Of a DNA stretch of 64,000 nt, positions 25,253 through 35,975 are shown piece by piece. The stretch comes from Solobacterium sp. (GTDB lineage: Bacteria > Bacillota_I > Bacilli_A > Erysipelotrichales > Erysipelotrichaceae), in NCBI GenBank assembly GCA_017404505.1, contig JAFRCE010000003.1, positions 1 to 64,000 of the forward strand, read 5' to 3'. The notes under the pieces were generated by a model. That model made no database searches. It was not told the DNA's origin and saw only the letters and a list, made by a program, of their open reading frames with translations. The position numbers and the translations under genes are program-made. Position 1 is the stretch's first letter. Each line of letters starts with the position of its first letter.

Positions 25253-25633
25253 ATGACAAAGTTTTACCTCCACCCTTATCTTCTGATGCCGCTTCTTGTA
25301 TATATCTCCTGGCACGATATCCAAACCATGGAGATACCGGATGCCGGCTGGATCCTCATCTCGCTTTTGGCGCTGGCCAGGCGTCCGTATTATGTCTGGG
25401 CTATTGCCGTATTCGCTGTTCTTTCACTGTTTTCGATCGCCGGCCTGCTCGGTTTCGGTGACGTCAAGCTCACTGCCGCCATGGCGCTTATGATCGGCAT
25501 GAGGATCCTTGCCGCTCTGCAGATCGCTTCCTCTTTGGCCCTGCTGTTTTTCCTCGTAAAAAAAGGAACCCTTTTACGGATTCCTTTCGCGCCGTTTTTA
25601 TGCCTCGGCTTTGCTGTCTTCCTGTTTTGCTAA
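25253..25633 (+). CDS. Truncated prepilin peptidase (A24 family, catalytic domain only)
   Basis: About 126 residues, four membrane segments. Both catalytic aspartates of A24 peptidases are seen: SWHDIQTMEIPD near residue 20 and the GFGD of GFGDVKLTAAM. The N-terminal methyltransferase-like domain of full PilD/ComC is absent, as in CpaA/TadV-type enzymes. The start is uncertain: ATG 25253 has no clear Shine-Dalgarno and ATG 25232 is an alternative. The 3' end overlaps the converging histidine kinase gene by 36 bases. No pilin or secretion genes are next to it. Confidence 0.75.
   Translation: MTKFYLHPYLLMPLLVYISWHDIQTMEIPDAGWILISLLALARRPYYVWAIAVFAVLSLFSIAGLLGFGDVKLTAAMALMIGMRILAALQIASSLALLFFLVKKGTLLRIPFAPFLCLGFAVFLFC
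25557..25586 (-). terminator. Terminator of the first two-component operon
   Basis: AAGGAATCC / GGGTTCCTT with a six-base loop and seven T residues on the minus strand. It lies inside the 3' part of the converging prepilin-peptidase gene. Confidence 0.85.
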
Positions 25634-27064
25634 AGGAAGTTCGAACCAGAACGTGCTGCCCTTACCCGGCTCGGAGTTGACACCGTAGCGGGCTTCATGC
25701 AGTTCGAGAATACTGCGGACAATGGCAAGACCCAGGCCGCTGCCGCTGCTGTAGCGGACATGCTGTTTATCGATCTTGTAATAACGGTCCCAGATGTTTT
25801 CCAGGTCTTTTTCGGCGATTCCTTCGCCGAAATCCTGAACCTGTACCTGTATACTGTCATCCATCTTCACTTCGCGGACGATGATATGTCTGGCATCGCC
25901 GCCGTAATGGATGGCATTGGTCATGAAGTTGTTGAAGACCTGTTCCATCCGCCGCCGGTCGGCATTGACATTGCAGTGATAGGCCGGGAAGTATTCGATC
26001 CGGTAGTTCTCGGTATTGATATAGACATCGTATTTGCGCAGTTCCGTGCTGATCATCTCGTGCAGATCGAAGTTTTCTTTCTGCAGTACGATTTTCCCCT
26101 CCTCGATCCTGGAAAGATCGAGCAGATCGTTGACCAGCGCCGAAAGCCGTTTGGATTCATCGATGATGATCTGCAGATTCTCATCGTTTTTTTCTTCCGG
26201 CATGTCGATCATCATTTCGCCATATCCGCTGATCATGGTCAGCGGCGTGCGCAGATCATGCGACACATTGGCGATCAGATCACGCCGGGCCTGTTCTGCT
26301 TTATTGATGTCGACGGCTGCCTGCTGCAGTGTCTCATTAAGTTCCCTTGCTTCCTGATAACGGTCCGTCGAAGGATCGTACGCATACCTGCCGTCCGGCA
26401 GATTTTTCGCTTCCTTGCTGATTGCCCTCAGCGGCCGGGCAATCTGAACGTCCATCAGGAACGTCAGCAGAACAATTGCCAGGATCAGTATGATGCCGAT
26501 ATAAAGCAGCTGTCTGTTCAGCGTGCGGGATGCGTCGTTGACCCGTGAGAAGCCAGTATTGACAATGACCGCCACATATTCGCCGTCTTCGTTCTGAATC
26601 ATGCGGGTATATGTGATATTCCGCATGCCATTGTTTTCCTTCTTGCCGAAGCTGTCCGTTTTGCCGTTCATGAACGGTGTCTCGCTGGCGAGATACGTAC
26701 CGTCCTCACTGGCTGCCGCCGCATCGATCAGCTGCGTCAGTTCAAGCGGGTTCATACGGTACAGAACACAGCCGTAATTCATTGATTCAGGCGGCATGAA
26801 GATATCCTCATCCGTTTCAATGATGCGGACACAGGTGTCGTTTTCCATCTGATACTGGAAGAGGATTTCCTCACTGATTTCCTCACCCTGCTGCAGAATC
26901 GCGACGATGCTGTCAGAGACGCTTTTCACCGTCGAGATCTTGTTGTCCTCATACATCGGTTCCAAAAGGAACTCCTCAAAGACAAACAGAACACCGATGA
27001 TGAAGACCGCGAACAGCAGCAATGTGCGGGCGATTTTCCATCTTAAGCTAATCGGCTTTTTCAA
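25598..27064 (-). CDS. Sensor histidine kinase 1
   Basis: 488 residues. Membrane segment at about 12-32, an extracytoplasmic sensor of about 150 residues, second membrane segment at 184-206, HAMP, HisKA with phospho-acceptor His269 in NVSHDLRTPL, and a HATPase domain with N (MTNAIHYGG), G1 and G2 (GSGLGLAIV) boxes. The start is a TTG inside the end of the response regulator gene (17-base overlap), implying coupled translation. The sensor domain is not recognisable; the overall type is PhoR/WalK-like. Confidence 0.93.
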   Translation of the reverse strand: MKKPISLRWKIARTLLLFAVFIIGVLFVFEEFLLEPMYEDNKISTVKSVSDSIVAILQQGEEISEEILFQYQMENDTCVRIIETDEDIFMPPESMNYGCVLYRMNPLELTQLIDAAAASEDGTYLASETPFMNGKTDSFGKKENNGMRNITYTRMIQNEDGEYVAVIVNTGFSRVNDASRTLNRQLLYIGIILILAIVLLTFLMDVQIARPLRAISKEAKNLPDGRYAYDPSTDRYQEARELNETLQQAAVDINKAEQARRDLIANVSHDLRTPLTMISGYGEMMIDMPEEKNDENLQIIIDESKRLSALVNDLLDLSRIEEGKIVLQKENFDLHEMISTELRKYDVYINTENYRIEYFPAYHCNVNADRRRMEQVFNNFMTNAIHYGGDARHIIVREVKMDDSIQVQVQDFGEGIAEKDLENIWDRYYKIDKQHVRYSSGSGLGLAIVRSILELHEARYGVNSEPGKGSTFWFELPLAKQEDSKAEA

Positions 27065-27725
27065 AGCGGTACCCTACCCCTCTGAGTGTGACGATATAGG
27101 ATGCGTAATCTTTCAGATTGCGCCGCAGCAGTTTGATATGCGTATCAAGGGTACGGTCGTCACCGAAGAAGTCATATCCCCATACGGTCGAAAGCAGCTG
27201 CTCTCTGGTCAGCGCGATTCCCGCGTTTCTGACCAGATATACCAGCAGTTCGTATTCCTTCGGAGAAAGCTGGATCCGTTCGCCGTCGATCGTGACGGTA
27301 CGGGCACTGTAATCGATCACAAGTCCCTTGAGAACAAACTGATCACCGGATGCGGCCGCTCTTTTCGTCCGTTTGAGGATGGCGTGGATCCGCATCATCA
27401 GTTCCTTGCTGGAGAACGGTTTGACGACATAGTCGTCGACCCCGACGTCAAAGCCATGGATACGGTCGTATTCCTCACCGAGGGCCGACAGCATGATGCA
27501 CGGCAGATCGGGATGTGTCTTTCTGATTTCCTTGACCGCGGAAAAACCATCCAGTTCCGGCATCATGATATCCATGATCACCAGATCAAAATGTTCCCGT
27601 TCGCATTTCTCAACCGCTTCCATGCCGTTTTCGGCTTCTTCTGTGTCAAAACCTTCGTGTCTGGCATATTTCACGATCAGTTCACGGATCTTCGCTTCGT
27701 CATCAGTAATCAGTATCCTGGTCAT
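27048..27725 (-). CDS. OmpR-family response regulator 1
   Basis: 225 residues: receiver domain with acidic pocket DD (8-9), phospho-acceptor Asp52 in MDIMMPELDG and the conserved Lys in VKPFSSKEL, then a winged-helix trans_reg_C DNA-binding domain (TLDTHIKLLRRNL). AAGGAG precedes ATG 27725 by eight bases. The region just upstream has a direct repeat TTCACA-N5-TTCACA on the minus strand that may be its own binding site. Partner is the kinase at 25598. Confidence 0.95.
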   Translation of the reverse strand: MTRILITDDEAKIRELIVKYARHEGFDTEEAENGMEAVEKCEREHFDLVIMDIMMPELDGFSAVKEIRKTHPDLPCIMLSALGEEYDRIHGFDVGVDDYVVKPFSSKELMMRIHAILKRTKRAAASGDQFVLKGLVIDYSARTVTIDGERIQLSPKEYELLVYLVRNAGIALTREQLLSTVWGYDFFGDDRTLDTHIKLLRRNLKDYASYIVTLRGVGYRFEKAD

Positions 27726-27762
27726 TGTCGTTCTCCTTTGCAGTATCAGTCTGACAGGCTAA

Positions 27763-27779
27763 TGTGAACTCTCTGTGAA
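27763..27779 (-). promoter_or_regulatory. Direct repeat TTCACA-N5-TTCACA before response regulator 1
   Basis: Two identical hexamers 11 bases apart (plus strand TGTGAA at 27763-27768 and 27774-27779). OmpR/PhoB-family regulators bind such 11-base direct repeats. Autoregulation is inferred. Confidence 0.45.
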
Positions 27780-27783
27780 GAAA

Positions 27784-28629
27784 TCAGAGATTTTCGATGA
27801 AATCAACCGCTTCTTTGATCTGCGGAACCTCAATATCCTCGATCGTGCCGGCATCGCTTGCCTCGGCAATCGCCGGATCGAGCGGAATGCGGGCGAGAAC
27901 CGGCAGATTGAACTTGTCAGCCGTCGCGTCGATGTGGGACTTGCCGAAGACATACATTTTTTCGTGGCACTTCGGGCATTCAACGTAAGACATGTTCTCG
28001 ATCAGACCGAGAACTTTAACATTCATGGTATTAGCCATGTTAATGGCCTTCTCAACGATCATGGATACCAGTTCCTGCGGGCTGGTCACGACAATGATGC
28101 CGTCCAGCTTGAAAGACTGGAACAGTGTCAGCGGCACGTCGCTGGTTCCCGGCGGCATGTCGACAAACATCACGTCGACGTTATTCCAGTACACTTCCTG
28201 GTAGAACTGTTTCAGAATATTGGCGACCATCGGACCGCGCCATAAAACCGGCGTATCGTCATTTTCCAGCAGCATGTTCGTGCTGATCAGCTGAATGCCG
28301 CTCTTGGTATAGGCCGGAATGATCAGCTCGCCGTCGCCGTAAGCCTTTTCTTTGATACCGAACGCCTTGCCCTGGCTTGGACCGGTAATATCACCGTCCA
28401 GGACAGCTGTCCTTCTGCCTCTTCTCTGCATCTCGGCGGCCAGCATCGATGTCACGAAAGACTTGCCGACACCGCCTTTGCCGGAAACGACGCCGATAAT
28501 GCGGCGGATCGAAGAACGGGAATCCGGTTCGATCAGAAGACTCTGGGGATTCTGACGGGCCCCACAGTTTTCTACAGAACAGCCTTCACACTGATGGCTG
28601 CAGTTTTCACTGTTTACATTTTCACTCAT
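27784..28629 (-). CDS. mrp: Mrp/NBP35-family Fe-S cluster carrier ATPase
   Basis: 281 residues. A short Cys-rich N-terminal tail (ENCSHQCEGCSVENC) precedes the deviant Walker A GVVSGKGGVGKS, with switch motifs in GDITGPS and MFVDMPPGTSD, and the ECPKCHEK CxxC that holds a bridging 4Fe-4S cluster in the dimer. It delivers Fe-S clusters to apoproteins in the cytoplasm. GGAGG lies eight bases before ATG 28629, which I prefer over upstream in-frame starts. Confidence 0.93.
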   Translation of the reverse strand: MSENVNSENCSHQCEGCSVENCGARQNPQSLLIEPDSRSSIRRIIGVVSGKGGVGKSFVTSMLAAEMQRRGRRTAVLDGDITGPSQGKAFGIKEKAYGDGELIIPAYTKSGIQLISTNMLLENDDTPVLWRGPMVANILKQFYQEVYWNNVDVMFVDMPPGTSDVPLTLFQSFKLDGIIVVTSPQELVSMIVEKAINMANTMNVKVLGLIENMSYVECPKCHEKMYVFGKSHIDATADKFNLPVLARIPLDPAIAEASDAGTIEDIEVPQIKEAVDFIENL

Positions 28630-28740
28630 TTTCATCACCTCCACATAATCATACACTTTATTCAAAAAAACGTCTTTTGATTTTATCTGATGAATGTTTG
28701 TGCTATCATTGTTCAGTCAAAAAACAGAAGGAGATACTGA

Positions 28741-30027
<1,287 letters not shown>

Positions 30028-30028
30028 T

Positions 30029-30054
30029 AGTGACGGAATACCGTCACTTTTTTT
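30029..30054 (+). terminator. Terminator of purA
   Basis: GTGACGG / CCGTCAC with a four-base loop and seven T residues. Confidence 0.9.
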
Positions 30055-30069
30055 ACAGGAGCGAATCAT

Positions 30070-30774
30070 ATGATCAACGGAATACAGATTGAAATCTGCT
30101 GCGGCAGCTACGACGACGTCCTGAGGGCATGCGCGATCCCGGAAGTCGACAGAATCGAACTGAACTGCGCCCTCGAACTGGACGGCCTGACACCTTCCTG
30201 TTCACTGATGCGTGCCGCCCGCAAAGCCACAGACAAAAAGATCATTGCCATGGTGCGGCCCCGGCCGGCCGGCTTCTGTTATACGGAAACGGAAAAGGAA
30301 ATGATGTTCGCGGATGCGGAAGTCTTTCTGAAGAACGGTGCCGACGGCATTGTCTTCGGCTTTCTCAAGGAAGACGGAACCGTTGACGAAGCGGATACCC
30401 GCCGCATGGCCGAACTGATCCATTCCTATCGGAAGGAAGCTGTTTTCCATAAGGCATTCGATGCCGCCCGCGATCCCTTCGCATCCATTGAAACCCTGCT
30501 TGCCTGTCAGATCGACCGGATCCTGACCAGCGGCAAAGAAGCCTCCGTCATACCCGGTATCCCGCTGCTGAAGAACCTGCATGAAAAATACGGCAGCCGT
30601 ATCGAGATCCTGCCGGGCGGCGGTGTCAGCGCGGCCAATGCTTTACAGACAGTAAAGGAAACCGGCATCCGCCAGCTACATATGTCGGCCAAATCATCCT
30701 TTCATGATTTGGAAGACTACTATGCCGTTGATGGAGATAAGATCCGGGCCGTCATACAGACACTTGCGGAATAA
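30070..30774 (+). CDS. cutC: CutC family protein
   Basis: 234-residue TIM-barrel protein of the CutC family, historically linked to copper homeostasis; its biochemical activity is unsettled. Family motifs seen are EICCGSYDD, DRIELNCALELDGLTPS, MVRPRPAGFCYTETE, GADGIVFGFL, FHKAFD and the ILPGGGVSAANA loop. AGGAG precedes ATG 30070. It is the second gene after purA but behind a strong terminator, so probably has its own expression or read-through. Confidence 0.92.
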   Translation: MINGIQIEICCGSYDDVLRACAIPEVDRIELNCALELDGLTPSCSLMRAARKATDKKIIAMVRPRPAGFCYTETEKEMMFADAEVFLKNGADGIVFGFLKEDGTVDEADTRRMAELIHSYRKEAVFHKAFDAARDPFASIETLLACQIDRILTSGKEASVIPGIPLLKNLHEKYGSRIEILPGGGVSAANALQTVKETGIRQLHMSAKSSFHDLEDYYAVDGDKIRAVIQTLAE

Positions 30775-30779
30775 GAAAA

Positions 30780-30804
30780 TACAGGCAGCCAATGGCTGCC
30801 TGTA
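30780..30804 (-). terminator. Hairpin between cutC and the acetyltransferase gene
   Basis: Perfect 11-base-pair stem TACAGGCAGCC / GGCTGCCTGTA with a three-base loop. A T-rich tract follows on the minus strand only, so it mainly ends the minus-strand operon. Confidence 0.7.
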
Positions 30805-30851
30805 CTGCTGATACGAAGTTCATCTCTTTTCTGATACGGTCTGAGGAAACA

Positions 30852-31433
30852 CTATTCTTCCAGCGGCGCGTCCTGATCAATGACACGGATGACTTTCGCC
30901 GGCACGCCGGCTGCCAGAACATTGTCTTCCAGGTCATGGGTAACGACAGCTCCGGCCGCGATCACACAGCCGTTGCCGATCGTTACACCCGGCAGGATAC
31001 TGACGTTGGCGCCGATCCAGCAATTGGCACCGATTTTCACTGGTGAAGCCTTCTCGAGACCCATATTGCGGTATTTGTATTGCAGCGGATGGGAAGCAGT
31101 GTAGATGCCGCAGAACGGACCGATAAAGGTATGGTCACCGATCGTGATGTCGGCACAGTCCATCAGATAGCAGTTTGTGTTGATAAAAACATAGGAACCA
31201 AGATGGATGTTCGTGCCGTAGTCACAGGAGAACGGCGGAACCAGATCCAGATGGTCATTTACCCGGCCGAACAGTTTCTGCAGCAGTTCCTGACGGCCCT
31301 CCTGATTTGTCGGCGGCACGGCACTGAGCTCGATGCATAATGACTGCGCTCTTTGCCGCAGGGCAATCAGTTCTTCATTATAGTTGGCGTCATACCAGCT
31401 GCCCGCCATCATTTTTTCTTTTTCACTCATCAT
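30852..31433 (-). CDS. Maltose/galactoside O-acetyltransferase family protein
   Basis: 193-residue left-handed beta-helix (hexapeptide) acetyltransferase. The N-terminal Mac domain (EKEKMMAGSWYDANYNEELIALR) is followed by hexapeptide repeats, with the catalytic histidine region TASHPLQYKYRN and the WIGANVSILPGVTIGNGCVIAAGAVV coil. It transfers acetyl from acetyl-CoA to sugars; the sugar is not predictable. It overlaps the PHP phosphatase gene by 4 bases. Confidence 0.93.
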   Translation of the reverse strand: MMSEKEKMMAGSWYDANYNEELIALRQRAQSLCIELSAVPPTNQEGRQELLQKLFGRVNDHLDLVPPFSCDYGTNIHLGSYVFINTNCYLMDCADITIGDHTFIGPFCGIYTASHPLQYKYRNMGLEKASPVKIGANCWIGANVSILPGVTIGNGCVIAAGAVVTHDLEDNVLAAGVPAKVIRVIDQDAPLEE

Positions 31434-32302
31434 AATTCAAACTTGTGGAAGACCGGCTTCATATGGTCAAATGTGCAGAACTCCTCAAAACCGAGTTCTT
31501 CATGGAGGATCTTGACGGCATCATGCATATGATCCGCAAGGAAACGGGTGGTGTGGGCGTCTGATCCGATCGTCAGGATCTTTCCGCCGAGGTCTTTATA
31601 CAGACGCCAGATATCGCGGCTCGGCTGAATGTCGTCGAGTCCGTAATGCCAGGAAGACGTGTTCAGTTCAATGCCCTTGCCGTCACGGATCGCCAGTTTC
31701 AGGATCTCAGCAACCTGATCACGGCAGTTTTCAAACGGATAGCGGCCGGCCGGATCGTAGCGGACCAGAAGATCCAGGTGAGCCAGCACGCTGTAATCCT
31801 TAAATTCCTTCATGACATCATAGATTTCCTGATAATACTTTTCGTTGTATTCCTTCTGGCTTCTGCCGCGCTGGAAATCCTGGGTCCAGAATTCCTGGTT
31901 GTCCACCTGATGCATGGAAAGCAGGACAAAGTCCAGCTGATCCTGATATCTGGCATACAGTTTCCGGTACTGATCGAGAGTAATCGTCTGAATGCCGAAT
32001 TCCAGACCTTTTTTGATGACGATCTTGCCTTTATAGGTCTCGCGCATGCGGTCGATCTTGGCAAAGTATTCAGGATAGTTGACATTGGCACAGGGATCCA
32101 TCTCGTCAACGGAAGTGCCGATGCCGTCACCGCCGCGCCATACGATGTCCCCTTCGTCCCAGTCTTTTTTAATACCGTAGTCGACATGATCGGTAAAGCA
32201 GATCTCGTCGAGGCCCAGTTCTATGGCACGTCTGATCTGCGCGTCCATTGTTTCCCTGGAATCGTCCGAGAATTCACAGTGAATATGATAATCCGTAAGC
32301 AT
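31430..32302 (-). CDS. PHP-domain phosphatase (histidinol-phosphatase HisJ-like)
   Basis: 290 residues. PHP metal-binding motifs are in order: DYHIHCEFSDDS, CFTDHVDYG, GLEFG, SMHQVDN, LAHLDLLVRY and GSDAHTTR. It resembles HisJ-type histidinol-phosphate phosphatases, but no other his genes are nearby, so the substrate may be another phosphate ester. Start ATG 32302 has GGGAG upstream. It forms an operon with the acetyltransferase. Confidence 0.88.
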   Translation of the reverse strand: MLTDYHIHCEFSDDSRETMDAQIRRAIELGLDEICFTDHVDYGIKKDWDEGDIVWRGGDGIGTSVDEMDPCANVNYPEYFAKIDRMRETYKGKIVIKKGLEFGIQTITLDQYRKLYARYQDQLDFVLLSMHQVDNQEFWTQDFQRGRSQKEYNEKYYQEIYDVMKEFKDYSVLAHLDLLVRYDPAGRYPFENCRDQVAEILKLAIRDGKGIELNTSSWHYGLDDIQPSRDIWRLYKDLGGKILTIGSDAHTTRFLADHMHDAVKILHEELGFEEFCTFDHMKPVFHKFEL

Positions 32303-32329
32303 TCTTATCTCCCTTCCTGAATCTTTTAT

Positions 32330-33274
32330 TTACAGTTGTACAAGCGTGTTCATGCCGATGGCGAACAGCCCCTTGTCAATCAGCTGAGGAAAATCACTCA
32401 GCTTCATCGTTTCGCATTTCAGCTGCTCCGGCAGTCTGAGCCGGGCGGAGAAATCCGGATCGCCGATGATCACGTCGCTGTACCAGCCGATCATTTCCGG
32501 ATTCAGTACAGCGCATAGAGCTTCGATCTGCGCCTTCATAAGCGACACCGGATCGTTTGCTTCTTTGATCGGCATATGTTTGATTTCGCCGGCCGCGTGG
32601 CGGCTGCCGTGATACAGTGAGCCGTTGATCATGATGCCGCAGCCGGTCAGTGACATTTCCGGCTGATAGATCAGCGCCAGATTCCGGATTCCCGGATGGT
32701 CGCTGGCAAAGCCGATACAGGCGGTGTTGACATCGTTTTCGATGACATACGGTACATCGAATTCCTGATCGATCAGACCGCCGAGATCGACACCTTCCAG
32801 AGCCGCGACATCACATGTCTCAATGCGTCCGTCCGAATCCGTGCCGGGAATCGAAATGGCCAGAACAGAAACGAGCGGATCTTCCTTGAGAAGGATCCGG
32901 ATCATATTCATCAGAAACCCGCTGTCGCATAACGTGTCACCGGCTCTTTCCGAGAGCACGCATTCGCCGTTCAGCCGCATGGCGGTGATTTCAACGTCAT
33001 GATTCCAGCGGCCGTACAGGATCTTGACGATACCGATATGGCAGCTGTCCGGATTCAGGATATACTGTTTCGATTTCCGGCCTGCTTTGGATGCCGCCTT
33101 GCCGCTTTGCAGGATCTCCTTTCTCTCGAGAAGATATTTCAGAACATTGGTCGTTCCGGCCAGCGACAGTCCCGTCTTCCGGCTCAGCTGATTCTTCGTC
33201 CATGTCCCGCCTGTGTAGAAACAGGCCCGCACATCCCGGATGTTTTCCATTTTCAGATCACTGATTCCTGCCAT
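32330..33274 (-). CDS. ROK-family transcriptional regulator
   Basis: 314 residues. The N-terminal winged helix-turn-helix (about 8-75, WTKNQLSRKTGLSLAGTTNVLKYLLERKEIL) precedes a ROK sugar-kinase-like domain with ENDVNTACIG and GEIKHMPI. The ATP-binding DxGxT motif is not seen and the zinc-binding Cys cluster of typical ROKs is missing, so it should be a ligand-sensing repressor and not a kinase. A perfect palindrome just upstream of its promoter suggests autoregulation. The GH1 gene next door is a likely target. Confidence 0.85.
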   Translation of the reverse strand: MAGISDLKMENIRDVRACFYTGGTWTKNQLSRKTGLSLAGTTNVLKYLLERKEILQSGKAASKAGRKSKQYILNPDSCHIGIVKILYGRWNHDVEITAMRLNGECVLSERAGDTLCDSGFLMNMIRILLKEDPLVSVLAISIPGTDSDGRIETCDVAALEGVDLGGLIDQEFDVPYVIENDVNTACIGFASDHPGIRNLALIYQPEMSLTGCGIMINGSLYHGSRHAAGEIKHMPIKEANDPVSLMKAQIEALCAVLNPEMIGWYSDVIIGDPDFSARLRLPEQLKCETMKLSDFPQLIDKGLFAIGMNTLVQL

Positions 33275-33309
33275 AAACCCTCTTTCATCATTTCGTCACG
33301 TTCTGTCGT

Positions 33310-33338
33310 ATCATACATTTTCCCAAAAGTTCTGTCAA
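33310..33338 (-). promoter_or_regulatory. Promoter of the ROK regulator gene
   Basis: TTGACA (33333-33338), 17-base spacer, TATGAT (33310-33315) on the minus strand, close to consensus. Confidence 0.85.
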
Positions 33339-33343
33339 CCAGT

Positions 33344-33364
33344 TTTCGACAGATTTTGTCGAAA
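33344..33364. promoter_or_regulatory. Palindromic operator upstream of the ROK gene
   Basis: Perfect inverted repeat TTTCGACA-N5-TGTCGAAA immediately upstream of the -35 box. Related half-sites with GTC/GAC cores lie on both sides of the -10. It is likely the ROK regulator binding site. Confidence 0.6.
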
Positions 33365-33370
33365 TATAGA

Positions 33371-33389
33371 TAAGCCCGGAAATCCGGGC

Positions 33390-33392
<3 letters not shown>
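33371..33392 (-). terminator. Terminator of the GH1 gene
   Basis: TAAGCCCGG / CCGGGCTTA with a four-base loop, beginning at the stop codon; the downstream tract is only moderately T-rich. Confidence 0.7.
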
Positions 33393-34865
<1,473 letters not shown>

Positions 34866-35522
34866 TTACCGTTTCATCAGAGAAGCAAGCAGTTCGGCGG
34901 AATAGTCACGTCCGAACGCATCGGAATTCAATGCCAGATCGTACGTTTCCAGGCAGCCCCATTCATTTTTGCTGTGGCCACGTTTCCAGTTTTTGCGGAT
35001 CATATCCTCTTCGCCGATGCCGGCGATGACGGCGCTGTCGTCTTTGACGTTCTCGTAATTCGGTGAAGTCCTCGCCTTGACGATCTTCGCTTTCAGGTCT
35101 GTCGCGTACGTCATGGCACTGACGCAGGTGTAGCCCTTGGCCAGCACTTCTTCCTTGCTGATGCGGTCATGGATCAGACATCTGCCTTTGCTTAAGGCAA
35201 TATCCACGGCTTCGTCAAAGATTTTTGACAGTCTGACAAATTCCTCGTCAGCCTGCAGTTCCTCCACCGTGAAAGAACGGGTGCGCAGTTTCTGTTCATA
35301 GCGGTCAACGTCGTCTTTGCTGACACCGTAGTGCGGCACCAGTTCCAGCAGCACCACCGCGTCATAATACGTATAACCGCTGATCTGACATGCTTTAAAA
35401 CCGATCATGCGGCCCATCGAACAATAGGCGCTGTCCAGAACGACACAGTCCGGCAGCTCATAAACAGCATTGAATTCACTTATGCCCCTGATGTCTTTCA
35501 TTTTGCGGATATCTTCAGCCAT
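34866..35522 (-). CDS. Cytidylate-kinase-like protein with degenerate P-loop
   Basis: 218 residues resembling the 'cytidylate kinase-like' P-loop family of Firmicutes: YYD near residue 52, a helical lid region, RCLIHDRIS for the Walker-B-like strand, and a C-terminal ETYDLALNSDAFG motif typical of the family. The expected nucleotide-binding loop (GxxYGSGGREIG) reads DSAYCSMGRMIG at 30-41, losing the glycines and lysine. It may therefore not bind ATP normally. Start ATG 35522 has AAGGAG upstream. Substrate unknown. Confidence 0.75.
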   Translation of the reverse strand: MAEDIRKMKDIRGISEFNAVYELPDCVVLDSAYCSMGRMIGFKACQISGYTYYDAVVLLELVPHYGVSKDDVDRYEQKLRTRSFTVEELQADEEFVRLSKIFDEAVDIALSKGRCLIHDRISKEEVLAKGYTCVSAMTYATDLKAKIVKARTSPNYENVKDDSAVIAGIGEEDMIRKNWKRGHSKNEWGCLETYDLALNSDAFGRDYSAELLASLMKR

Positions 35523-35536
35523 ACAATATTTCTCCT

Positions 35537-35896
35537 TTACCAGATATTGATCGTTTCGGTGAATTCTGTTTTGCCTTCCGGCGAAGAAGCTTTCATCGTC
35601 AGCCGGTACGGAACGGCACTGCGGCCTTTATATTCCGGCACGCAGGAATAACTTTTAATACGTCCTTCCCGCAGCAGATCCTCGATGACATCGTCATACT
35701 GATCCTTGATGGCGGCGATCCCGACCGGCACAAAAACGCAGTTGCCGAGATCCTCGGCACCGCCGAAACGAAGACCGACAAGATACAGCGGCTCCAGTTC
35801 CCCGCGCATGGCCATTTCCCGCGCCATGGAAACGGAAACGACGTCGCTGAAATCGGCGATCCCTGCTTTTTTCTTCAGCATCTTCAGTATTTGCAT
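35537..35896 (-). CDS. Hypothetical cytoplasmic protein (119 residues)
   Basis: I do not recognise the family. It is soluble with a basic N-terminus (MQILKMLKKKAG), a central hydrophobic NCVFVPVGIAAIKDQYDDVIEDLL and a beta-rich C-terminus (YRLTMKASSPEGKTEFTETINIW). GAGGTG precedes ATG 35896 by about eight bases, and the gene is 14 bases from the kinase-like gene, so the two are probably cotranscribed. Confidence 0.75.
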   Translation of the reverse strand: MQILKMLKKKAGIADFSDVVSVSMAREMAMRGELEPLYLVGLRFGGAEDLGNCVFVPVGIAAIKDQYDDVIEDLLREGRIKSYSCVPEYKGRSAVPYRLTMKASSPEGKTEFTETINIW

Positions 35897-35975
35897 ATCA
35901 ATTCACCTCAACAGATATTTCGTTATATCCATTATAACGTACTTTACGAAAAAAACCGGCTTCAGCCGGCTGTGT

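Noticed and set aside
30070..30774. CutC gene taken as part of a copper-resistance cluster
   Set aside because: No copper ATPase, chaperone or CsoR/CopY gene is adjacent; its role in copper homeostasis is itself uncertain.
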